Part shown: positions 21,001 to 25,290 of the stretch, piece by piece
Position numbering within the stretch: position 1 is the first letter of the stretch
How the letters are laid out: every line of letters begins with the position of its first letter
Assembly: GCA_000969725.1 (NCBI GenBank)
Contig: JXSR01S062635.1
Strand: one strand, 5' to 3'
Origin: Ophiothrix spiculata
Lineage: Eukaryota > Echinodermata > Ophiuroidea > Amphilepidida > Ophiotrichidae
Length of the DNA stretch: 25,290 nucleotides
Translations under genes and position numbers: made by a program
The notes under the pieces: model-generated
Seen by the model: only the letters and a program-made list of their open reading frames with translations
The model's database searches: none
Told to the model about the DNA's origin: nothing

Positions 21001-21889
21001 AGGTTGAATAGGTACCTTATCATTCTTTAATGCTGGATAGATTTTTTACAAATTGAAACCACTTTCTTTGATTTTCTTTTCCAGAATGCAATACAAATAT
21101 CCATCATAAATGTAAGAAAAATGTACCCAATTTATGCGGTGTGAATCAGAAGCTCTTATCAGAGGCCATGAAGCAAGTAGACGTAAGTGCAATTAAGGAA
21201 GACAAAATTTCGACAAGTTGGTATAAAATTTGTGAAGGATTATAATAAAACAAAATATTAACTGAAATCTCTATCAGAGTTAATTTCGTTTAAAAATAAC
21301 AGAAGATTATGGAGATTAAATTCCAGGAGGATGTTTATTGTTGAGTGTTACCATTTGATTATGCAGTGACCGATATTTTCATTAGTTATAGGTTAGGCCA
21401 AAAATGACAAGAAAATTATTTTGGGCCAATTTTGGACCTATTTTTGACAATATTTCAAAAGGTAGTCAAAAATCAGAAATTTGAGAAATACGTTCCTAGA
21501 CACATGTTTCAAGGTTCTAAAAAGCATAAGAGGACCCACTTTTATTTTTTCAAAATTTAGTAAGGTTGTTTATAAATATGTTGGGCCAAGGACATGAGGT
21601 TTTTGGACCTTTGGTCCAAAATCATACATTTTGGTCCAAAACTGACCTAACCATCATCTTCTACATGCAAATCCACATCTAAAAATGTATACTTTTATAT
21701 GGATTTACTTATCGGTTACTGAGTTACAAGACATAAAATATTTCTCAATATGAGGGGTTGGCTGTGTCCATAATTGCAGCATTTCTAAGATTGTCTTTTT
21801 CTCTTTTGTATTTAGCAAGAGAAGAAAACGAAATCAGCAATGGGTCAACATGAACACAAAACAGTCATGCCACAAGATGAAGAAGAGGA
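902..21889 (+). CDS. PRKCD: Novel protein kinase C, delta/theta type (partial, six exons)
   Basis: Exons join as 902-1024, 12179-12359, 19201-19324, 20372-20501, 21085-21182 and 21816-21889, in one frame throughout (about 243 codons). Seen in order: a Lys/Gly-rich linker, an acidic stretch, a pseudosubstrate ([10 protein letters not shown]), C1A, the motif KMKERFNID leading into C1[12 protein letters not shown], and an acidic hinge. Both C1 domains have all eight zinc ligands with family spacing. [16 protein letters not shown] and LCG.NQKL.AEA are typical of PKC delta and theta, not of epsilon/eta. The family binds diacylglycerol at membranes through C1 and then phosphorylates Ser/Thr targets; calcium is not needed because its C2 does not bind it. 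C2 is mostly upstream and the kinase domain is downstream of the window. The animal probably has one gene co-orthologous to vertebrate PRKCD and PRKCQ, so the symbol is approximate. Confidence 0.93.
1041..1276. mobile_element. Fold-back MITE beside the linker exon donor
   Basis: Two ~97-bp arms, 1041-1140 and 1182-1276, are reverse complements with small differences, separated by about 41 bp. The best-matching core in both arms is GGGATATTTTGTACA (or its complement), and the ends begin TGCAC. It is non-coding. No convincing target duplication was found. The coding-looking frame running to 1122 past the exon is this element. It begins 15 bp past the chosen donor, or directly at the alternative one. 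Superfamily unknown. Confidence 0.8.
3902..3914 (+). repeat. Short telomere-like motif
   Basis: GGTTAGGGTTAGG holds just over two TTAGGG units. It is too short to be more than suggestive and may be chance. Confidence 0.3.
4501..5192. repeat. 58-bp tandem array, about 12 copies
   Basis: Units starting CTATATCAACTAGTTTTC repeat at 4561, 4619, 4677, 4735, 4793, 4851, 4909, 4967, 5025 (59 bp), 5084 and 5142, with a partial first unit near 4503. Identity between most units is very high. Each has the dyad TGAGGACATCCTCA and the palindrome AACTAGTT. The unit looks like the surrounding monomer with its TTTGATGACATTTTGTA half removed between short ATT repeats, then amplified. Confidence 0.95.
6145..6271. 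mobile_element. Small fold-back MITE inside the satellite
   Basis: A 127-bp inverted repeat. The arms pair as AGTGATCTTGA...ATACCATTTCC with its complement around a ~20-bp centre. Each end is itself a small hairpin: CAATAGT-cttt(t)-ACTATTG occurs at both the left (6145) and right (ending 6271) end. A single strand could therefore form a main stem flanked by two end hairpins. Family unknown; no coding. Confidence 0.8.
6590..6870 (-). pseudogene. Decayed LINE tail (RTE-like reverse transcriptase C-terminus)
   Basis: On the minus strand one frame reads [20 protein letters not shown], followed by [18 protein letters not shown] one-base frame change gives [11 protein letters not shown], then [14 protein letters not shown], and in another frame [15 protein letters not shown] before a stop. 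These are the typical C-terminal blocks of RTE-like non-LTR reverse transcriptases. About 40-50 residues normally found between the LYG..P..S and TYVD blocks are missing, a deletion. The fragment has at least two frame changes and interrupts the satellite, so it inserted after the satellite arose and has decayed. The exact clade is uncertain. Confidence 0.8.
8321..8334. other. Perfect 14-bp palindrome
   Basis: TTGCGTTAACGCAA is exactly self-complementary. It has GTTAAC at the centre and C/EBP-like TTGCG half sites. No flanking element explains it and function is unknown. Confidence 0.4.
9122..9154 (-). other. Hairpin in LINE 3' UTR
   Basis: CTGGTT (9122-9127) pairs with AACCAG (9149-9154), and CAGTG (9128-9132) with CACTG (9138-9142), leaving a one-sided bulge and a 5-nt loop. 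In some LINEs a 3' RNA hairpin is recognised by the reverse transcriptase; that role here is inferred. Confidence 0.6.
9380..9784 (-). pseudogene. LINE reverse transcriptase C-terminal fragment
   Basis: The 134-codon frame has no internal stop and extends upstream to about 9820. It shows the usual LINE tail: [20 protein letters not shown], then [30 protein letters not shown], and the terminal block [15 protein letters not shown] before the C-terminal FQLKIKEI. These blocks follow the polymerase domain in CR1, L2 and Jockey-type elements. The endonuclease and polymerase domains are absent, so it is a dead fragment. The preserved frame suggests a fairly recent insertion. Confidence 0.88.
10329..10659. 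mobile_element. TTAA-flanked MITE, family A (331 bp)
   Basis: The left end TTAAAGGAGCATGGTCCCAT and the complement of the right end TTAAAGGAACTTGGTCCAAT match at 16 of 20 positions, and both outer ends are TTAA. TTAA target sites are characteristic of the piggyBac superfamily. No transposase is present, so it is non-autonomous. A related partial copy lies at 17698. Confidence 0.82.
11212..11385. mobile_element. MITE family B, copy 1 (hAT- or P-like)
   Basis: Inverted ends GCAAGAAGAAGAATCCC (left) and TGCAATAAGAAGAACCCC (complement of right) enclose 174 bp. Flanks TCAGCATT (11204-11211) and TCATCATT (11386-11393) look like an 8-bp target duplication with one change. The interior includes TCTTACGGAAAAAAATG and AATTCTGGAAT, shared with copy 2 at 19925. 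8-bp duplications are typical of hAT and P superfamilies. Confidence 0.78.
12179..12359 (+). CDS. PKC exon: pseudosubstrate and first half of C1A
   Basis: The acceptor is CGAAACAG|AT and the donor TTG|GTAAGT, both good. The exon encodes an acidic lead ([10 protein letters not shown]), the pseudosubstrate [10 protein letters not shown] (12247-12276; Ala at 12259 replaces the phosphorylatable residue) and the first C1A half, [10 protein letters not shown] onward through [11 protein letters not shown]. Zinc ligands visible here are the first His and the first two Cys (H-X12-C-X2-C). In the resting kinase the pseudosubstrate occupies the active site. The last two bases, TG, are completed by G in the next exon to form Trp, C1 position 22. 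Sequence is closest to RRGAIKQAKIH of PKC delta/theta, though HKF resembles epsilon. Confidence 0.95.
12662..12985 (+). mobile_element. tRNA-derived SINE
   Basis: The head (12662-12734) resembles a tRNA with a CAT (Met-like) anticodon at 12696. Box A is TGGTGCAGTGG (12670-12680) and box B GGTTCAAGCCC (12714-12724), the internal RNA polymerase III promoter. The body continues with TTGAGCAAGATTCTTTGTCC, CCACCCAGGTG and GGTACCAG, blocks seen in several marine-animal SINEs, and ends near a T-rich TTTTATTATA tail. Acceptor-stem pairing is poor, so this is not a working tRNA gene. TTTTATT at both sides may be the target duplication. Membership of the MetaSINE group is a guess. Confidence 0.85.
13560..13803. 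mobile_element. Terminal-inverted-repeat MITE, family C (244 bp)
   Basis: The left end GGCTCTCCACACGGACAAAT pairs with the complement of the right end GGCTCCCCACATGGAAGCGT. Further in, both arms share CTAGATGCAT. The interior is GC-richer than the surroundings and holds GTGTGTGCAAAC-like alternating stretches. No transposase; target duplication unclear. The short frames read through here are by-products. Confidence 0.75.
14003..14429 (+). mobile_element. Terminal-inverted-repeat MITE, family D, copy 1 (427 bp)
   Basis: Left end TATGTGACCATCCAGCCC and, within the next bases, AGCCGTAAATGCAG; the complement of the right end reads TATGTGGCTGTTCAGCCC and AGCCGTAAAGGCAA. Arms of about 37 bp. A reverse-oriented second copy at 24298-24717 aligns along its whole length. 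Ends beginning TA hint at TA target sites. Non-coding. Confidence 0.85.
14803..15321. mobile_element. TTAA-flanked MITE, family E (519 bp)
   Basis: Left end TTAAAGGGCCATATGACAA and complement of right end TTAAAGGGGCATTGGACAA match at 16 of 19 positions; both outer ends are TTAA, as in piggyBac-type insertion. The interior is AT-rich. A 62-codon open frame at 15133-15321 has no recognisable domain and ends in the inverted repeat, so it is not counted as a gene. Confidence 0.8.
16131..16580 (+). repeat. Diverged tandem duplication, ~259-bp period
   Basis: The blocks ATATCTTAACAATGGTG, AATTTGACAC, AGTCCCTTAAAC, GCAGCA, AGAGCTT and ACATATATRGATTCT occur in the same order from about 16131 and again from about 16390. 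Divergence is moderate. A fainter AGTCCCTAAAACCA near 16066 may be part of an older third unit. No end repeats or coding potential. Confidence 0.7.
16784..16796. promoter_or_regulatory. RFX X-box-like motif
   Basis: GTTGCCATGGTAA matches the RFX dimer consensus (GTTRCC..GGYAAC) at nearly all positions. Weaker versions, GTTGCTATGG, occur at 13176 and 13209. Motif matches alone occur by chance in long introns. Confidence 0.25.
17168..17295 (+). repeat. Minisatellite, ~31 bp x 4
   Basis: Four units built on CCTTTAAAATGAAACCATAT TCTTGCTAGCC vary by a few bases and in length from 30 to 34 bp. No known function. Confidence 0.8.
17698..17860 (+). mobile_element. TTAA MITE family A, truncated copy
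   Basis: Starts TTAAAGGAGTTTGTCCAATT GCTTCAAC and shares with the 10329 copy the internal block ATAACCCATGTGAAATT and the later ATACARAATTRC-like block. An internal stretch is deleted and no right inverted repeat is seen. The right boundary is approximate. Confidence 0.7.
18523..18536 (-). promoter_or_regulatory. CTCF-like core motif
   Basis: The complement reads CGGCCCTCTAGTGA, close to the animal CTCF core GCGCCCTCTAGTGG (11 of 14). Single weak site; no independent support. Confidence 0.25.
19201..19324 (+). CDS. PKC exon: second half of C1A
   Basis: The acceptor follows a long T-rich tract (TTTTTTTCAG|G). The first base completes the Trp22 codon begun in the previous exon. The exon reads [19 protein letters not shown] and so on to [13 protein letters not shown], supplying C-X2-C-X4-H-X2-C-X7-C and completing the C1A zinc sites. 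KQGY in the ligand-binding loop matches phorbol/diacylglycerol-binding C1 domains; GVTNKQGY is one residue longer than the delta loop GLNKQGY and equals the epsilon loop in length. The donor AAG|GTACTG is the weakest of the gene. It ends in phase 0, which matches the next exon. Confidence 0.95.
19925..20187. mobile_element. MITE family B, copy 2, with telomere-like interior
   Basis: Ends GCATCGAGAAGAATCC (left) and TGCGATAAGAAGAATC (complement of right), with an exact 8-bp duplication TGGAATAT at 19917-19924 and 20188-20195. It shares the TTTACGGAATAAATGGAAAACAA-like and AATTCTGGAAT blocks with copy 1. Between about 19991 and 20105 it carries a run of degenerate ACCCTAA-like units where copy 1 has a single CCTAACC. 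Confidence 0.85.
20372..20501 (+). CDS. PKC exon: first half of C1B
   Basis: The acceptor is TTTCTTTGCAG|AAA and the donor GAAG|GTAAGA. The exon reads [20 protein letters not shown], then [30 protein letters not shown] before the first zinc His is a delta/theta signature. Counting the first His as position 1, position 22 is Tyr (codon TAT), where vertebrate novel PKC C1B domains have Trp. Open frame continues past the donor to 20656, but that tail has no C1 ligands and is intronic. The exon ends in phase 1; the GAA codon is completed in the next exon and gives the C-E-E-C ligand pair. Confidence 0.96.
21085..21182 (+). CDS. PKC exon: second half of C1B
   Basis: The acceptor TTTTCTTTTCCAG|AA and donor GAC|GTAAGT are both strong. 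The exon reads (E)[20 protein letters not shown], then [12 protein letters not shown]. It supplies Cys, His, Cys and Cys of the C1B zinc sites (C-X2-C-X4-H-X2-C-X7-C). [13 protein letters not shown] corresponds to the conserved NLCGINQKLLAEA of PKC delta and is diagnostic for the delta/theta branch. It ends in phase 0. Confidence 0.96.
21391..21652. mobile_element. MITE family F in intron 5 (262 bp)
   Basis: Left end GGTTAGGCCAAAAATGAC and complement of right end GGTTAGGTCAGTTTTGGAC form short imperfect inverted repeats. The interior is rich in GGGCCAA/TTGGACC words and includes a near-perfect hairpin TTTTGGACC-ttt-GGTCCAAAA at 21601-21621. No coding. It makes up over 40% of this intron. Superfamily unknown. 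Confidence 0.6.
21816..21889 (+). CDS. PKC exon: start of V3 hinge
   Basis: The acceptor is TTTTGTATTTAG|CAA and the donor GA|GTAAGT. The 24 full codons read [24 protein letters not shown], phase 2 at the end. This is the hinge between the C1 pair and the kinase domain, which is variable in the family, so placement rests on good splice sites and frame continuity. The kinase exons are not in the window, so the following intron is at least 3.4 kb. Other short hinge exons further on cannot be excluded. Confidence 0.82.
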
Positions 21890-22149
21890 GTAAGTACTCA
21901 CCTTTGACCTTGAGCTTATGTACTTATTTGACCTTTGACTTCTGTCATTGAAGGTTTAATATAATTCTTATAGCAATACCAATCCAATTAGCAGGATGCT
22001 CTGTCATGATTTCAGGGATGGATAACCTGGTCACATGCATATTACACTTTAGTTTTAAGTTCATCACCATCATCCTTTGACTTCCGTTGAGATCCATGAC
22101 ACACATCTTTGCCAATATATCATGTTTTTCAATTAGGTCTCAATTTAGC

Positions 22150-22410
22150 AGAAGCCCATCGGACACCAGCCGATGTCCGTGAGCCGTAGAGATGCCGAAA
22201 GCATGCCGCAAGAATTAAATTCCGAGTTAAAACCTTGCGGTTTGTATACGATGTCTTCAGTTATGGTTACATAACCACTGGTGTCCGACCGGGCATCGCA
22301 ATCATTCACCGGTGTCATACCAATGTCATACCGGCGTTGCGGCTTCTTGCGGCTTATGTGACCGGGGTGTTAATCAAGACACCAAATTTAAAACCATTTT
22401 AACACCCCAT
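22150..22410. other. CpG-rich block with crossing inverted repeats
   Basis: About 20 CpG in ~225 bp, against very few in the neighbouring DNA. Inverted pairs: CGGACACCAG (22160-22169) with CTGGTGTCCG (22278-22287); GCCGCAAGAA (22205-22214) with TTCTTGCGGC (22344-22353); GGGGTGTTAA (22364-22373) with TTAACACCCC (22399-22408). The first two pairs interleave. A small hairpin CATCGG/CCGATG lies at the left. No long open frame. It could be a transposon remnant or a structured RNA; unresolved. Confidence 0.5.
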
Positions 22411-24297
22411 GGGGGATGTGTTCTATGCTGATAAAGATACCTTTCAACCTTGGATGCTTATGACTTAAGAGTTAGTTGAATTTTCAAGTTAGTTTGTTCC
22501 AAGTATGATTAAAGCATTGATAAGAAAGAAATTTATGAATAATGATTCTCATGTAGTACCTATTTGTTCTTTTTATCAATTCTACCAATGGGCCGAGAAC
22601 ACCGTAAGCTTATTAAGCTTATAATTGGTTTATGTTGCCTGGCAATTTGTGTAATAAATTGAATGTATTTGGTCTACTTGTGATTCACTTTGTAAATCAG
22701 CTTTTTATTCAAAAAATTGCCTCTTTAATTGCTTCTAAAGTTTAATTTGTTTGTGTTGGAGCACAGCTGTATTAAGTTTGTCATTATTGAAATAATATAT
22801 ACCAGGGACCAGGGGTGTTAAATAAGTGTGGCCCAATTAACTGGAATGAGAAAAGCTGTACAGTTTTTATTAATATATGTAATGTAGTTCAACTTGAGGC
22901 ATGAATATTATGAAGTTTATGGTAAATATGTGCGCTTGTTTTTATGTTACAGAAACTTGAAACTTGTTAAGAGGTTTTAAAAGTTAATTGGAATTAAGCA
23001 TTAGAAATTGATAAATATAAGCATTTTGGGGTTTATAACCCACATCTTCAAAGTCATGTTCAAAATCAGCACTCATGTTTATTCCATGCTATGCGAAGGA
23101 GTAGCCTTTCTTTCTGAAATGTGCATACTTTGTCTTTTTACAACTTGTTGGGTATTACACTTGGGAGAGAAATCTTATGGTAACTACATGTCAGTTTTAC
23201 CATTTTCCCAAGTTTTAAGGTAAAAAAAATCAACTCTCTTAAAACTCTAACTTGGAAAGTTTTCAGCTACTGTTTAAAAAAAACCAAGAACAGATATTTA
23301 CTTGAAACTATCCTTACATTCATTAATCAAGGTGAACAATGTGACATTAATGATTAATAGCTTATCTCCTTCTACATTTGGCCACAAACTTATTGAACAT
23401 CCCTAGTGCATTATGATATAAAAATGTAATAAAAGTCTTGCTGCATTCTTTCTTATACTATCTGAAATATCCCTCATAAGATATTTTTCTACCTGTATTT
23501 CTTTTATATACGCTATATAGGCTTGCCAATTTTAACGGCATAACAGCCTGAAAACTCCAGCTGCTACAATATGCCTTTTCTTTCTATTTTTAATCAATGC
23601 TCTAAACTGTCGAGAATTTTTTCAACATCTAATATTTGTGTTTGTTTGTTTTGTATAAAATAGTGTCACACAAGGCAGTTTCCATTAAAGCTCACTTTTT
23701 TAATTTTGCATATTTGATTCACTAAAAGTTGCTAGATGTTTTATGTCATACAATTCACTTCCATTTTAATGCATGATGTTTTGTACTTGCAGTCAAATTG
23801 TGCTAAAAGGGATGGGTGGGTTCAAGTTACAATGTAGCTACAAATCCATGTAGCTATATATCTCGTATTTGCCTAAGAACAGACAGGTAATGCATTTATC
23901 ACTCTGTAGACATCAATATTCATAAGTAAATGCTCCAAAAGTATTTGAAAAATCATTTTCTGTCCATACTAATTATAATATTACAATCCGTTTTATTTTC
24001 TTTCTTTGCCAACCTTGAATGACAACTCATGTGCATTGTTTCTATTGGCAATATGTATTACATTGTGTTGATGTTAGCTTGCCAGGCATTTACAACCTTG
24101 CACTGTGTAATTCAACTGAGTTAGACTGGTACAAGAGATATTTGTTATATCACTTGAAGAACTTTTGAAATCTATGTGTGATACAGAGATTACTGTTCAT
24201 TTATAATCCAATGAAATTGTTGTATCTACTTATCTAGTCTACTGAGTGATAAAAGCTTATATATATTGCTTAATGTATGTAGAGGGGGCTCTACTTG

Positions 24298-24717
24298 TAT
24301 GTGACCATCCATTTCAAAGGAGCCGTAATTAAAGCCAACTTCATTTTGCATTACAGGTGAAAATATGTGTCATGGTCGTATTTTGCTGAAATTAATTTTT
24401 TGACATATTTTACAATCCTTGTACTTCAAAACACCAGCAAAGTTTCATGTCAAGAAAATGATCGAAACTATGAAATATATCTTTATATTGTGAAGTCAAT
24501 CAACAGAAAATATAAAGCTTACTGATCTTTGGACATGTTTATATCTCAGTTATACATTTTACTCCTTGACATCCTTTAACAGACCATAACTTGACTTCTG
24601 GAAAGTCCATTAAGGTGTCATTTTAATCCTTAGACCATGGTCTTTGCAAATATTTAAAATAGTGAAAATGACAAGAGATGGCATTTACAGCTGGTTTGGG
24701 ATGGACGATCTCATTTA
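24298..24717 (-). mobile_element. MITE family D, copy 2, reversed
   Basis: The reverse complement aligns end to end with 14003-14429: shared blocks include AAATATTTGCAAAGACCATG, ATTTTCTGTTGATTG, ATCATTTTCTTGA and GAAACTTTGCTGGTGTTTTG. One end (TATGTGACCATCC at 24298) is well kept; the other, near 24717, has diverged. Confidence 0.85.
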
Positions 24718-24981
24718 TGCTTATGCATTTTTTTGCCATCAAACATGGAAATAATATAGTAAGGACTCTTCTTACGATAAATGGCTCTGTTTGCATAATT
24801 TATAACTCGGCACCATGTAGCACTATCAGGCCTCAATTAATCATGTAAACTTTTGATAACAATTTAAGCCTGAAACAATCATTTGATGTGCTAGATAAGA
24901 CCTTAAAAAACCTGTTTGCTATAATTGGACCATTCTACGAACATCTGTCGACTGTAATTTTTTATTCAAATCAGAACACAC

Positions 24982-25290
24982 ACACGAAAAGGATAATATA
25001 TGCTGACCAACCCAAAATTTTCAATTATTTGTAAATGTTTTAAAACAAAAAAATGAAGACAAACATTTAGGGAGACAAAACAGCTATGATTACAAGTTGA
25101 ATAAAACTTCTGAAAGTTTCAAACTGTCTTATATTACGTCATACACGAAAAGGAAAATATATGCTGATCAACCCAAAATTTTCAATTATTTGTATATGTT
25201 TTAAAACAAAAAAATGAAGACAAACATTTAGGGAGACAAAACAGCTATGATTACAAGTTGAATAAAACTTCTGAAAGTTTCAAACTGTCT
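24982..25290 (+). repeat. 161-bp tandem duplication, cut by window end
   Basis: ACACGAAAAGG starts at 24982 and again at 25143. The two units differ at only about three positions over 148 bp. The second unit is still matching at the last base of the window, so more copies may follow. AT-rich, non-coding. Confidence 0.93.

Larger units (their letters stand above)
21890..25290 (+). other. Intron following the hinge exon (open at window end)
   Basis: No kinase-domain exon is visible on the plus strand, so this intron continues past the window. It holds a CpG-rich block (22150-22410), a MITE copy (24298-24717) and a tandem duplication at the end. I see nothing supportable in 22411-24297. Confidence 0.7.

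Noticed and set aside
12179-21889. PKC epsilon/eta identity
   Set aside because: The C1A loop length and HKF resemble epsilon, but [22 protein letters not shown] and [12 protein letters not shown] are delta/theta signatures.

Overview
The window is animal nuclear DNA: AT-rich, with long introns carrying GT..AG splice sites and dense in small transposon remnants. The only host gene I can support is one plus-strand gene for a novel-type (calcium-independent) protein kinase C of the delta/theta class. Six exons can be read: a putative linker exon (902-1024), pseudosubstrate plus first half of C1A (12179-12359), second half of C1A (19201-19324), first half of C1B (20372-20501), second half of C1B (21085-21182) and the start of the V3 hinge (21816-21889). 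Splice phases agree at every junction, and together they give about 243 codons. The C2 domain should lie mostly upstream and the kinase domain downstream, so the gene runs through both window edges. The protein sequence and repeat types suggest a marine invertebrate, plausibly a deuterostome such as an echinoderm or hemichordate; this is inference.

The rest is intron. Intron 1 (11.2 kb) opens with a fold-back element touching the exon's donor region. It then holds about 3 kb of quiet AT-rich DNA and a satellite field at 4240-7060. The core of that field is a 12-copy, 58-bp array; a small fold-back element and a decayed LINE tail are inserted in its diverged parts. Further along are a 5'-truncated LINE with an intact C-terminal frame, a TTAA-flanked MITE and a MITE with an 8-bp target duplication. 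Intron 2 (6.8 kb) holds a tRNA-derived SINE, three kinds of terminal-inverted-repeat elements, a ~259-bp tandem duplication and a 31-bp minisatellite. Introns 3-5 are short: one contains a MITE with a telomere-like interior, another a 262-bp MITE. The last intron, open at the window end, holds a CpG-rich block with crossing inverted repeats, a reversed second copy of one MITE family and a near-identical 161-bp tandem duplication cut by the window edge.

The main biological point is in the kinase. Its C1B domain carries Tyr at C1 position 22, where vertebrate novel PKCs have Trp and conventional PKCs have Tyr; this position is known to set diacylglycerol affinity. C1A keeps Trp22, so the two C1 domains may be tuned differently. 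I found no CRISPR array, no operon-like system, no standalone RNA gene and no LTR-type element. Besides the kinase, the interest lies in several unnamed repeat families and their nesting.
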